DNA of 64,000 nucleotides from Boswellia sacra (GCA_013180625.2 SNVD02011186.1:186001-250000), one strand, 5' to 3'; positions 36,946 to 48,845 are shown, numbered from the stretch's first letter. Program-made: numbers and translations. The notes: generated from the sequence alone by a model not told the origin.

Positions 36946-38727
36946 GTCCTCCACAAAAGGTTTAAAACTTAAAGCTTTATAAAATAAACTTTTTGGATAC
37001 AATACTCATCAATATATATATATAGAAAACCCCACATTAAGAAACATTTTAATGCCTTAACAATAATTCCACAAAATATTAATGCTCTAATTTGTTGAAT
37101 TTTTAAATTAATGGAAATAACAACTAAACTCAAATCACTATTGTACAAAGTTAATAACTAAAAATTTGAAACCTCTTAAAAATTGAAACTCCTATATTAA
37201 CAAAATATTTTTTCAACCCTCACATTAGTAAGATATTTATTGCTAAATTAGCAAATATAATATATAACTCATATATATGTTTAATAATAACTATTAGCAT
37301 TTATACCATAATTTTATTCAACACAATCATATAAGTTATCATAATAAACTATTAATCTTCTTAACATACTCTAAAATTCACAATGTATTAGAAACGATTA
37401 GAATGCAATAATTACAGTAATTATTAACACACACACACACACATATATATATCATGAACAAAGAAGAGGTAATTAGCATCAAACCTAGTCAGCTAATTAT
37501 AATTAAAAATACTAGATAAAGTCATATATATTTTAAAACTCATATTCTCCTAAGTTATTACGAAACCAGTAATCTATTAAAAAAAAAAAAAGTAAAAGCA
37601 CTTGTTAAACACTTCCAACGCACATGCACGTATGTACAAGTTGAAAACAAACCAATAAAAATCAAGTTTAAATTCCAACCAAACAATAGAACAAATGAGT
37701 AATTGCACTCAACAAATTCACTATAACTCTAAATAAAACTTTTAATGGCTCATAACTTAAAATTTAATATCTGCAATGTGATTTTAGACGCAAGAATTAA
37801 AAGAAATTTAATAAGAACAAAATATATATGTGATTAAAATCATAACTCTAGTACTACCACAAACTTGTAAGTTGTAAACAAACATATATTTAAGTAGCAA
37901 CATAAGTAACAAGATGTAACTCCTCAAATCATTATTTACAAAGTTTAATAACTTTTGATATCTTATATAACCACAAGAAACTATTAATTTATAGCACGCA
38001 TATGAGTTTCTAATAAACGCATTTAAACATGTAATAAAAATTTAATGTATGCAAGTAACATACAAATTGAATTCTTAACAGATTCACAATAATATGCATA
38101 AAACATATATTACATACATTTAATAAATAACCTATATCACAAACAATAAACTATTATTATAAATAAAATTTGTATACTTGACATAAAGCAATAATAAGAA
38201 TAACGTATGTTACCTCCTTGACATATTTAATGTATTATACTTACAAGGTAGTTGTTGAAAAGTACATGAACGAGAAATTTAGTCCAAACTTTTTTTATGT
38301 TTAACAATTCCACAACATTAAAATTGTGTAAATGAATACACAAGAAAATATATAAAATAACCAAGTACTTGAGTGACTCTAAAAGTATAAGATATTTTTT
38401 TCCTAGCTACTTATAACACATGTTAAAACACGACAAAAGATGTATTTCAATTTTTTGTCTACATGTTAAGCATAGATGATAAGATTGTACTCATTATTAT
38501 ATGTCAACAATAATTCAATACATATAATATAAAATATGTATTCACAAAATACAAATAACTAATCATTACGCCTTTGCATTTCATTAAAATAGATCAGATA
38601 AGAAGTATTACACATCTACATTTTAAGTAAAACTTGTGGCATTAAAGGGAAAATATTGCACCATAGATTGTTTACTCACTCAAGCTTATAACTCAAGAAA
38701 TATGTCATCTCTATAATTTTACATGGT
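36946..38727. other. AT-rich interior without coding capacity
   Basis: About 1.8 kb, extremely AT-rich, with short simple repeats ((ac)n and (ta)n near 37430-37450). It may be the non-coding interior of the element whose LTR precedes it. No protein similarity seen on either strand. Confidence 0.4.
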
Positions 38728-39539
38728 GTTAAGATTGATTAGAGAAATAAATATAAATCATATAAAATAAATAACAAAGATTATGATTATTAAGCACATA
38801 TCAAATGGTTAGAAAATTCTTATTCTTATATCAAGGGTTTCACTCTTTCACCTTAGCAAGAGATAATTTAGCAAGATATTATAAAAGAAAGAAAACAAAT
38901 TACAAGAAAAAGAAAATTCATTAATAACATTAAAACACAAGAGAGAAAAACACAATAACAAGAGATCCCAGCCAAGGCCAAGATACCCCAATAGGTCACA
39001 AAGCACCTCTATTTATAGATACATTCAGGGGCAAACTTGTCAAATTACAAAGGAACATTTGTCAAATATTTTGTTGACAATTAGGGTAATTAGGTGAACC
39101 AAATTTGACCATCGATTTTGACACTGAATTATTGGGAATTTTGATCATATGTCACCATGAAAGTTGTAGATATTTCTCTCAGCTTTCTAAAACATCTTGA
39201 TTCATATGATTTGGATACGTATTTTGAAAGATATGATCAAAATACTGAGGCATGGTCAGGCTAGGCCGAAACTATAGATGGGTTTAATTTAAGCCCCTTT
39301 TTGGTCCACTAAAAGCCCAAATTTGATGATGCTTGTAAAATACAATCTTGTAAAAAATTTAATCAGCTTTCCAAAACATTAAGATTTACACCATTCTGAT
39401 CTATAAATAGAAAGTTATACCCATTTTACTGAACCTACAACAAAACCAAAATTAAGATAAAGTTAATTCAAAAGATGCAAAGACTACAAATATGCTTAAG
39501 TTGAGAATTTAACGACACTATTAATGCAATATAATGAAT
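38728..39539 (-). repeat. Truncated antisense copy of LTR family S
   Basis: About 810 bp matching, in reverse complement, the first half of the solo LTR at 22004 (for example the caagggtttcactctttcac, ctatttatag and ttaatgcaat stretches). Its S-LTR 5' end is cut off at 39539 by a CACTA element and its other end stops near 38728 without the expected terminus. Confidence 0.75.
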
Positions 39540-41877
39540 CACTAGTAGAAAAATGGCCTACAGCAACGTGCAGGTGCATGTTGCTGTTCTGCATGTTGCG
39601 AAAAGCCCATGACATTCCGCAACGCGCATTGCACGTTGTCGTAGGCGCTTTTGCTTGTTGTCGTAGGCCCTTTTGCTTGTTGCCGTTGAAGATTTGGCAA
39701 CGTGCATCGCACTTTGTTAAATACTCAACAATTACAAACTTTTAGCAATGTGCATTGCACATTGTTGTATCTCAAATAGCAACGTGCAATGCACGTTGCT
39801 ATATATCATAAATGGCAACGTGCAATGCACGTTGCAATATTTGAGGCGACAATTTTTTTGGCAACGTGCAATGCACGTTGCCGTAGGTATAATATATATT
39901 TTAAAAATAAATACATATATATATTTATAAATTTTTGGATAATTTGTAATGCTTGTAATATTTTATAACTATATACATCATAATAGAAATGATTACATTC
40001 AAGTTCACAATTATATATAACATCAAATTGCATATTTAAATTGAAATGAATACAATTACAATAGTAAAAGTTCAAGTATTTTTTTTCTATAATAGTAGCC
40101 TAAATAGCTTAAAATAAGAAAATAGCCAACACTACAATTGGAAGTAACACAAATGAAACACATTAGAAATACTTTCATCTTCTCAAAGCAATCTTTCTGA
40201 CTTATTCTAGCTCTGTCTCTTTTGTTTCCTCTATTTTTTTATCTTTCTGCTTTGCTGTTTGCATTTCAATTATCTGTCTAGCCCTTCACCAACAGAAATG
40301 AACTAGCAATAATTAAAAAAGAGAAAGAGTGACCATTATATGTTGAGTTTTTAGCTCTTCAAGTCTTCAATAGCTACCAATCAATGAGTGGAGAGAGAGT
40401 GAGAGAGATAGATGACATATAAAGAGACAACAAAGAAAAGAAAAGATAGAGAGCATTTAATAGTAAGTCCCACAAAAGAAAAGATACTAAAATGTTTGTT
40501 TGTGCATTCATTCATTCATTCTCTTTCCAACATTTAAAAGTATAGTAATAGTATGTGGCTAGATTCTTTCAAACAGTATTTACCTAAACTAACCCGATAG
40601 TATTTGATTAATCATCCTCTTGTAATGTATGGCATATATTGCAGTGCTCCGATTACCTTAAAAGCTTTGCTTTTTTCCTATAATATAGATGACAATTATT
40701 TAAAAAAAATGTTCCATAAGTTATAAAAGAAAGTAAAATCTTACCTTGAATGCTTTGGAAGACCTTTTTCTTTAACAAAAATCTGCCAATCTTTAGTAGC
40801 TCAGCTGGCCACCCCATCGTCAAATGATAGATAAATATTAGTCATTAGACAGGCACAATTCAACATTAGACATAGTACTAGTATTACTGGAAAAGACATT
40901 ATAGATCTTAGATTTGAGTAAAAGTAAATACATACCCCAAGCAAAGAAGAGAGAGTACCTTGTTCTTGGTGATAAAGTTAACATTAATAGACAGCATCTT
41001 GCTCATCCTTCGCAAATTATAAAATAAGCAAAAAGCATTACATATGAACATTGCAAAATAAAGCAATATATGTAGATCAATATATTAATTTGTGTCCAGT
41101 ATACATGGGCAAAGCAAAGGAATTTTTTTTAATTAATAATGGACTTTGATTTTGCAATTACTAAGTGGCTTGCACATGGATTTTTATTTCTTCTTTAACC
41201 TTTAAGCTTTTAATCTCTAATTTATAATAAGTCTTTGTGCTTGGGTTTAATTAATTAATTACTTTTGATGTTGCCATCACTGCAGATTTGAAAAAGATTG
41301 ATAAATAAATAGAAAGAAAGAAATTGCACTTAAAGCATTAAAGAATTTAGATAACAAGCATAAACGCATACAAAACAAGAATAAAAGTTGCAGTTTAATC
41401 TATTAAAAACTAAGTGAAATGGTTTGTACATACAGACCAATATGCATTTTGAGGAAAAGCAAGACAAATAGAAATCAAACTAATGGATTACTTTATGATT
41501 TTCCAACACAATTTACAAAACTAGGAAGCCTAGCTAGCTGCAAGTTTTACTCTAATCACAGCTGCAAACATTTATGAAAATAAATAAATAATTCAAATTC
41601 ATGTCATCAAACATTTATAACAGAACTTAAGATGGATGCAACTCACTCCAACCGATAAAGCTGTGAAATGACCGAGATCTGCAAACATAACTTCAGTAGC
41701 TGGTGAGAACCATAAATGCCCAAACAATATAACAATTTCGGCATGATATGAGATTTAATCAACAATCAACTGAGAAACCACTTCAACTCAACCACATCAT
41801 GAGATGTGTTTGCACACCAATCAACAATTTAGTAAATGCATCAACTGGAATTTATTTATAAAATTGTACAAGAGTCT
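39540..41877. mobile_element. CACTA element 2, left part
   Basis: Starts cactagtagaaaaatgg inside an antisense S-LTR. The next 350 bp contain about seven copies of a palindromic subterminal motif, gcaacgtgcaatgcacgttg(c), typical of CACTA transposase-binding arrays. The right terminus is missing: the sequence runs unrelated into the Athila LTR at 41878. It carries intron-exon-like host sequence, including a potassium-transporter exon. No transposase ORF. The rest (39900-41600) is AT-rich with possible exon pieces (such as near 40750-40830 on the minus strand) that I cannot assign. Confidence 0.7.
41647..41720 (-). pseudogene. Captured HAK/KUP potassium-transporter exon fragment
   Basis: On the minus strand, after an accag acceptor-like site, the frame reads ATEVMFADLGHFTALSVG and meets a gtgagt donor-like site. 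The (T)GTEAMFADLGHF.. block is a strongly conserved part of plant HAK/KUP/KT potassium transporters. It is a single exon of about 60 bp inside CACTA element 2, so I infer capture of host gene DNA. Flanking exons were not found. Confidence 0.6.
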
Positions 41878-43291
41878 TGGTTACGCCCAAAATATACCGC
41901 GGTTATTGTAGTATACGTTGAGGTGTCGAATCCACAAGGAGGCCTTTGATAAAAGAGGTTAGTAAAACAAAAAATATAAAAGATAATAAAGATATAAAAT
42001 TTAACTTTGAAGTGATTGGTTCTAAAGAAAATACAATGTTTAATAATTGGAAACAATCGATGGTAATTAAGAAGTAAGGCATCGAGAATCACTTATATGT
42101 TTTGTAAATCTAATCTCCACTTTGATTTAATAATTATAACTCAATTGAAAGTTTCACATCCCAAACAATCAATCGGAAAATATGTATAGTATAGCATAAA
42201 TGATAAACACATGTATTTGATATGCATAAACTCTTTACAAGCAATATTTACCAACAACATTCATCCTTACAAGTTATCCAAGAGCGACAATATATCACAT
42301 GACAATATTGTAGTAAAGGATTAACTCATAAAACGAAACTACCAGTAACAATTATAATTCAACATGAATCACATAAAGAAAGCATGACTGAATTTATATG
42401 AAATTGAGAATTATAATTTCTGGATTAAAAAGAAATCACAAGATGAGAAAGAGTTTAACACATAAACAAACATACAATCTTTATAGCCCTTGAGGTAGAA
42501 TGAAAGTGGAGAAATAGATAAACTACACATACAAGTTCATCTCTAGCCTTACCAAGAGTTCTAGCCTAACTTACAATTCATTCTTATCATTTCTAAAGAG
42601 AAAATACAAGAGAGAATTGCAATATACAATGATAAAATGTGAACTCAAATGATTTTTTCTCTCCCCATTCAATTCCTCAAGTTGTCCTTAAATAGGTGAT
42701 GAAATGGAACTATTACACCAAACCTCCACCAATTTTTCCACAATGTCGGCCACCAACTTGCAGCTGATTTTTGACCACCAAATGGACCGAATTGGGCTTT
42801 GTGGAAAACATGAAAGTTGTAGCATTTTGTCTCAGCTTTCCAGGGCCACAGATTCATGCAATTTGGACAAGTATTCTCTGAGATATGGCCCAAATACTGG
42901 ACATGGGTCGGGCTGAGAAACAACTACATTTTGGTTTTGTTGTGTCTCAATTTCGGCCCATCAAATGTTAGATTTTTGGGCTTTTGATTGTTCTTCAACT
43001 TTGTGTAAAATTGAGACATGTTGCTCCAGGTTCAATAATCTCTCCATTTTGATCTATAGATTGAGAGTTGTGTCCATTTTATTAAACCTAAAAAAAATGA
43101 TTTCTATTAATCACAATTTAAGGACAATACTTTATTTCAAGATAAAGACTAAAGAAAATGCAAAAGAAATGAAACAAATGTAAAAGAGGCATAAGCAAAA
43201 TAATTATGCTAAAATATCATAAAAGCTTTATAATACTGTTCAATTAGCATTAATTATTTATGCTTAAGAGTGTACTTTCATGCGTTTATCA
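41878..43291 (-). repeat. Athila 3' LTR
   Basis: A 1414-bp LTR. Its partner has a deletion of about 37 bp (lacking the segment around 42815-42840) and about fifteen other small differences, roughly 1% by eye. Confidence 0.92.
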
Positions 43292-44587
43292 CAATCCCTA
43301 GCCAGCTTATTGCTAGTCCCTAGCAATTCAAGCGTAAATGAAGCATGAAGAACTACTTTAGCATTTCAAACAAAAAGTCAGTTCAAGATCACAATTGCTA
43401 TAAAGGTTATTTCAATCATAACTTCCAAAATTGAGCACATGTGAATCAAGCCAAAACCTTCTTACCACGAACCGCAACACATATAGCCTTGAAAATTACT
43501 CTATGTAAAAGCCTCAACTCCATATCCTCACAGGTGAACGACTGTTTAAAAAGGCTATGATTTCTCTCATGGAGTTGGAAAATAGAATAAACACTCAAGG
43601 AAAGGTCACATTTAAGGACAGACAGACAACTAACATTGATCCAAAGATAGGAAAATCCAATGTTTAGAATCAAACCATTCTTGCAACATGCTACCTTTAG
43701 GACTTCATTTATCTTGAGTGAATCAATACAGCTTGATGAGAAAAGACTGCTTCATAAAACTTCTATATTCTAAAATTGAATGAAGACATTATTGAATCGA
43801 ACTAACTTCTTCTCTTTTTTTTTTCTTTTTTTTTCTTTTTTTTATGTTTTTTTTTTCACAAGAATTGAAATTTCATCTTGAATCGTCCTTTAGCTCAATT
43901 CGAGTAATGACATTCTAAACAAGGATTAATCAATTCAAAGGATCAATGAAAGTTCGTAAGCTGTTTTCTCAACCTCTCCACTCACTCACAAAAGATGTGT
44001 GAGATTAAAAAAATGTGAACTTAAACATGAGAATTCTCTTGGCTATATACATTGAATCATCCATCTTACCACAAGGCTTAACATTGTGCTCAAAATAATT
44101 TCAGAAATCATTCTTTGATAACTTAAATAGAAAAGATGACTCAAACCAATAATTTTGAAATCATACCTAGATAGAAAAACAAACCCATTTAGACAAGAAT
44201 TACCGAGAAAACATGCAATAAGCAACTGTGCATGAAATATAATTCAAAAATAAAAAACAAATCAACTAATTAGAATGCGTTTCAAGAGGTCAAAACTATA
44301 CTCCCTACTCTGCCATTCTGGATCTAATAGATCCAGAATGCGTCTCAAGAGATAATGAACTCTTTACACTGCCATTCTCAGACCAATAGATTTTTTTTTT
44401 TTTTTGAAATGCAATGCAAAACATATGCCTCCTATCTACTCCCAACCAGAACGAAACATTGCCCTCAATGTTTAAATGTAGAAAGAGAAAGTATAGGAGA
44501 CATCACTTGAAGCTTCAGTTATTCAAGAGAAACAAACCTGAAAAACACTTAATAAAATATTGTGAACAAAGCCAAAAGTAAGAAAAG
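43292..44587 (-). other. Athila 3' untranslated region
   Basis: 1.3 kb between the LOG-like stop and the 3' LTR with no coding signal. It holds a poly-T/C tract (43805-43858; purine-rich in element sense), an imperfect duplication of about 60 bp near 44275-44395 (gaatgcgt.tcaagag...actctgccattct), and a strong hairpin at 44314-44340. The purine tract abutting the LTR (rc of caatccctagcc) is weak. Confidence 0.6.
44314..44340. repeat. Perfect 11-bp hairpin in the Athila 3' region
   Basis: cattctggatc - taata - gatccagaatg: a perfect 11-bp stem with a 5-base loop. It could fold in the element transcript or as a cruciform. Confidence 0.8.
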
Positions 44588-45232
44588 TTACAAACGAAGT
44601 GTCAGATCCAATTTTCTCTTATTGCTCATTTCCACTGACCAATTAATTTGAGATGCTTCAGGGTCTGGTTCATAAACAAAAGCTTGCAATTTATCAATTA
44701 GTTCATCAGCAGTTGAGGCAGAGACAAGGATCCGTTGTGCTGATTGTGAGATAAATCTTTGTTCCACAGCTTGATTAACAAAACACAATAAACAATCAAA
44801 GAAATTATTGACATTCAACAAACCTATGGGTTTCTGGTGGATATTGAGTTGGGCCCAAGAGACAACTTGAAAGATTTCTTCCATTGTTCCAAAACCTCCT
44901 GGTAAAGCAATAAAGGCATCTGCATTTACAATCATACGAGCTATGCGTTCATGCATGGATGAGACCTATAATTCCTCTCCAACTGTTTTCCCAGCAACGT
45001 TAACTAAAGCTTTAGGAATAATGCCTAAAACTTGACTTCCTCTTGAGTATGCAGTTGTTGACACACACCCCATTAACCCACGGTTACCTCCCCCATAAAT
45101 TAAATGAAGTTTTCTCTCAGCTAGAACCTTACCAAGATTATGAGCTGCTTCTAAAAAAGCTATATCATTACCAGGCTGAGATCCACAAAATACACAAATA
45201 TTTCGGAATCGACGAGCTGAGGTTCCCTCCAT
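44588..45232 (-). pseudogene. LOG: LOG-like cytokinin-activating enzyme, intronless, carried by Athila (one nonsense codon)
   Basis: 215 codons from the ATG at 45232 (MEGTSARRFRNICVFCGSQP). LOG enzymes hydrolyse cytokinin riboside 5'-monophosphates to free cytokinin plus ribose phosphate in the cytosol. Seen in order: FCGSQPG, IYGGGNRGLMGCVS, VLGIIPKALVNVAGKTVGEE, MHERIARM, the signature ALPGGFGTMEEIFQVVSWAQ (PGGxGTxxE with its catalytic Glu), HQKPIGLLNVNNFFD and a C-terminal SNKRKLDLTLRL. A single TAG at 44966-44968, where related proteins have Lys (GEEL-x-VSSMHER), splits it; both halves are in one frame with no indel. Plant LOG genes normally contain several introns, so the intronless form implies capture through RNA. 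Sense with pol, downstream of the cysteine-rich ORF. Full length for the family. Confidence 0.85.
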
Positions 45233-45463
45233 TTTGATACCTAACTATGTATATGCAAATGAAGAACATGAGATGTATTTATAGAATGCAAAAAGGTGGT
45301 ACAATAATGACATCTATATAGGTAGCTCAACTGTTTGTCTAACAAACGTTGAAAATAAAAATAGAAACTCAAAAATAATAGCAAGAGTGCATATGTACAG
45401 GTAGTTGTGATTGTGGCTCACATCTTCCTCTGGTTTTACGTCCAGTAACGGCTTAAACACCTT

Positions 45464-46012
45464 CTATGAGTTGGGGATCTGCTTCCCATCCAATTTTCTT
45501 ATAAATTGACAAACAGGGTCGTTTTGAGTCAGATTCCCGAGACTATAGCGTTCTTGCTCTTCCCGAAATTGTGTCCATAATCTTAAAATCTCTCGATGCA
45601 CAAGTCCACAAGGATACGTCTCAAGAGTCAACAAGATATTATCTAGAGACTCCTTACTCAGTCCATCCTTAATGAACTGAATCTTATCTTCTCGATTGAC
45701 AGACCCATATCCTAAAGAGCGACATCGCTTGTTACAGGTCCATCGTGCACATTTGTGACAAACTTGTAATTTATTTTCTCTTCGCTTTTTCGCGTAAGAG
45801 CTTTTACCCAAACCAGGCATGAAGGAAACAAAGGCTTTTGAACAGTCACCAGATAATCGAACTTTGGCTTCAATTAACCATCGTATATCAACAGGTAAAC
45901 CCATGAGCATTAACAATTTTAACCTTGCAAACCGTGCTTTGTAAATTTTGAGCAATGTATTTGGAGGAAGAAAAGGAAAATGTCTACGAAGGTTTGAAAG
46001 AATCGTATCCAT
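45464..46012 (-). CDS. Cysteine-rich basic protein, carlavirus nucleic-acid-binding-protein-like, carried by Athila
   Basis: An intact 182-codon ORF in sense with pol, 384 bp after the integrase stop and 231 bp before the LOG-like gene. Residues about 70-130 hold the notable part: GLGKSSYAKKRREN followed by CHKCARWTCNKRC (C-x2-C-x4-C-x3-C) and ..REDKIQFIKDGL. Carlavirus cysteine-rich proteins (Pfam Carla_C4-type; RNA binding, silencing suppression) share the layout G-x-S-x-YA-(R/K)-x-RR ... CH-(R/K)-C ... C-x3-C ... FI-x-G. The N-terminal about 70 residues are aliphatic and the C-terminal about 50 (LETYPCGLVHREILRLWTQF) are unassigned. Longer than the usual 100-130 residues of viral homologues. 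The reading frame is supported by its integrity; the viral kinship rests on motif layout only. Alternative: an Athila-specific zinc-binding protein. Confidence 0.55.
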   Translation of the reverse strand: MDTILSNLRRHFPFLPPNTLLKIYKARFARLKLLMLMGLPVDIRWLIEAKVRLSGDCSKAFVSFMPGLGKSSYAKKRRENKLQVCHKCARWTCNKRCRSLGYGSVNREDKIQFIKDGLSKESLDNILLTLETYPCGLVHREILRLWTQFREEQERYSLGNLTQNDPVCQFIRKLDGKQIPNS

Positions 46013-46396
46013 TTTGAAAGGTAAAAGAATGCACGATTTTTGTTTGGGTTACAGTTTTTTGGGAACTGAAAAACCGACTTAATTAGTCACGGAGTACCGT
46101 ATCCGCCACTTAACCGGGAAGTAAAATAAAACACGCAAAAGAAAATAAAAGCAAAAACAGAAAATAAAGTAAAAATTATAGGACAAACATATAATAAAAG
46201 CAAGACAATGAGATAAAGAAAGCAAAAATAAAGTTAAGATATGGTACATATAGATGATAGAAACAAAGACAAAGTCAAGATATGGGGTAGATAAATAATA
46301 AAAGCAAGGCAATGAGATAATAAAAACAAAAATAAAATCAAGATATGGTACAAAAGTCAAGATATGGTACAGATAGATGAGACAGATGGAACCTGA
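46013..46396 (-). other. Spacer with short repeats between integrase and cysteine-rich ORF
   Basis: About 380 bp with imperfect repeats of aagatatggtacagatagatga-like words (46230-46380). The hydrophobic open frame across it is a by-product of the repeat. It could hold the signals for expressing the downstream genes, but none is recognisable. Confidence 0.5.
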
Positions 46397-48845
46397 TTAA
46401 TTAGGATAGACAGGAGGCTCAAGAGAGATCTCCTCGAGACACATAAACTGACTTTCCCTTTCCACATAATTTTTCAACCGTTGCCTATTAACTTTGAAAA
46501 TTCGCCCATCAGTGGGGTCCTCAATCTCCACCGCTCCATTGGGAAAAACGTGCTTTACGACAAATGGTCCAGTCCATCGAGATCTCAACTTTCCAAGGTG
46601 TAAATGCAATCGAGAATCATAAAGATAAACTCGTTGATTTAGCTTAAAGTTTTTCTTCAAGATTTGTTTGTCGTGAGCCGCTTTCATCTTAGCCTTGTAA
46701 ATCTTGGAGTTGTCATAGGCATCATCCCGCAATTCTTCTATTTCAGACAATTGTAACTTTCTTTGAAGACCTGCAACACTCAAATCAAAGTTAAGGGCTT
46801 TGACAGCCCAATAAGCTTTATGTTTTAGCTCAACAGGTAAATGACAAGCTTTCCCATAGACAAGGCGATAAGGAGACATCCCTAGAATAGTTTTATAATC
46901 AGTGCGGTAAGCCCATAATGCATCAGAAAGGTGTAAAGACCAGTCTTTGCGATTCGGGTTAACAGTCTTTTCTAGAATCTGCTTGACCTCCCTATTTGCG
47001 AGTTCAGCTTGCCCATTTGTCTGTGGATGGTATGCGGTGGAAATCTTATGAAGAACACCATACCTGCGCATCAAAGCTTCAAAAGAACGGTTACAGAAAT
47101 GTGTCCCTTGGTCACTGATGATGACACGTGGCGTACCATACCTAGACAACACGTTTTCTTTTAAGAATTTTACCACGGTTGTGTTATCATTAGTACGACA
47201 AGCCATAGCCTCCACCCATTTGGACACATAATCAACAGCTAGAAGAATATAAAGATAACCAAAAGATGGAGGAAAAGGTCCCATAAAGTCAATACCCCAA
47301 CAGTCAAATATCTCAATAACAAGAATAGGGCTAAGAGGCATCATATGACGGCGAGATAAAGCCCCCAACTTTTGACATCTTTCACATGAACGACAAAAAT
47401 TGTTAGTATCTTTAAACAAAGTGGGCCAATAGAGTCCACACTGTAAAATTTTTGCAGCAGTCTTTTTTATTGAGAAATGACCACCACAAGCATTGCCATG
47501 GCAAAAGTTTAAGACACTAGCAATTTCACTATCAGGAATGCAACATCGCATAATTTGGTCAGCGCAATATTTGAAAAGATAAGGATCATCCCAATAAAAA
47601 TTACGCACCTCAACCAAGAACTTACGCTTATCTTGTACACTCCAGTCAGATGGAACTTCTCCGCAAACCAAGTAATTTACAATATGGGCATACCAAGGTA
47701 CTTGGCTTATAGTGAAAAGATGTTCATTAGGGAAATCATCTTGAATGGGTTGGACATTAGTGGAATCATGGAACTCAAGACGGGACAAATGATTTGCTAC
47801 AACATTTTCGACGCCCTTCTTGTCCTTAATCGTTAGATCAAATTCCTGCAAAAGAAGAATCCATCTAATTAGGCGGGCCTTAGCATCCTTTTTAGAAAAA
47901 AGGTACTTCAGAGCTGCATGGTCAGTAAACACAGTAATAGGTGAACCAATTAAATAAGAACGAAATTTGTCCAAGGCAAAAACAACAGCTAATAGTTTCT
48001 TTTCAGTAGTAGAATAATTCATTTGAGCATCATTTAAGGTTCTACTAGCATAGTAAACAACAAAGGGTTTGCCCTCCCTTCTTTGACCAAGGACTGCTCC
48101 TACAGCATAGTTACTGGCATCACACATAATCTCAAATGGAAGGCTCCAATCAGGTGACTGCATAATAGGGGCAGTGGTGAGTTTGGCAATTAATGTCTGA
48201 AATGCGTCCTCACAAGCTTGAGTCCACACAAATTCAGCATCTTTCAATAAGAGGTTACACAATGGTCTAGATATAGAAGAAAAATTTTGTATAAACCTCC
48301 TATAAAAACCAGCATGCCCTAGAAAAGATCGGACATCTTTTATCGTTTTAGGTGTAGGTAATTTAGAGATCAACTCGATCTTAACCTTGTCAACCTCCAT
48401 TCCTCTTTCTGAAATAATGTGTCCCAAAACAATCCCAGAAGACACCATGAAATGACATTTTTCCCCATTAAGCACAAGTCCTTTTTCTTCACACCTACTC
48501 AAAACAGATTTTAAGTTAAGTAGACATGAATCAAAAGAGTTACCAAAAACAGTCAAATCATCCATAAAAACCTCCATGCTTTTTTCAACCATGTCTGAGA
48601 AAATACTAAGCATGCAACGTTGAAAAGTAGCTGGTGCATTACATAATCCAAATGGCATCCTACGAAAAGCATAAGTACCAAAAGGGCATGTGAAGGTAGC
48701 TTATCCTGATCCTCTAGAGCTATCTCTATCTGGTAATATCCTGAGTACCCATCGAGAAAGCAATAAAAAGGATGACCAGCTACACGTTCCAAAATTTGGT
48801 CAATAAAAGGCAATGGAAAGTAGTCTAAAGAGTGGTTGCCAAAAT
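46397..48845 (-). pseudogene. Athila reverse transcriptase, RNase H and integrase
   Basis: An N-terminally deleted RT begins in one frame (48840-48700: [37 protein letters not shown]). After a frameshift near 48700 an uninterrupted 753-codon frame runs to 46397: [16 protein letters not shown], catalytic [15 protein letters not shown], RNase H ([49 protein letters not shown]), the integrase HHCC domain ([13 protein letters not shown].. [11 protein letters not shown]) and catalytic core ([46 protein letters not shown]), then the C-terminal SH3-like region ([20 protein letters not shown]). The length and openness of this segment are striking beside the damage upstream. Confidence 0.9.

Noticed and set aside
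39748..39930. Small Cys-rich peptide at the CACTA 2 end
   Set aside because: Its sequence is entirely the palindromic subterminal repeat.
44588..45232. LOG gene as bacterial contamination or horizontal transfer
   Set aside because: It lies inside the Athila element on the pol strand, and its wording (FCGSQPG, PGGFGTMEE, KRKLDLTLRL tail) resembles plant LOG-like proteins. Capture of a host cDNA is simpler.
44588..45232. LOG gene as an independent host gene into which Athila elements inserted
   Set aside because: It is intronless, in sense with pol, and contained within LTRs that share termini. No separate target duplication or polyA signature of a processed pseudogene was seen, although I cannot fully exclude a later retrogene insertion.
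46079..46360. Multi-pass membrane (env-like) protein after Athila integrase
   Set aside because: The hydrophobic frame is produced by short A/G-rich repeats read in antisense, with no start context and no Env features.
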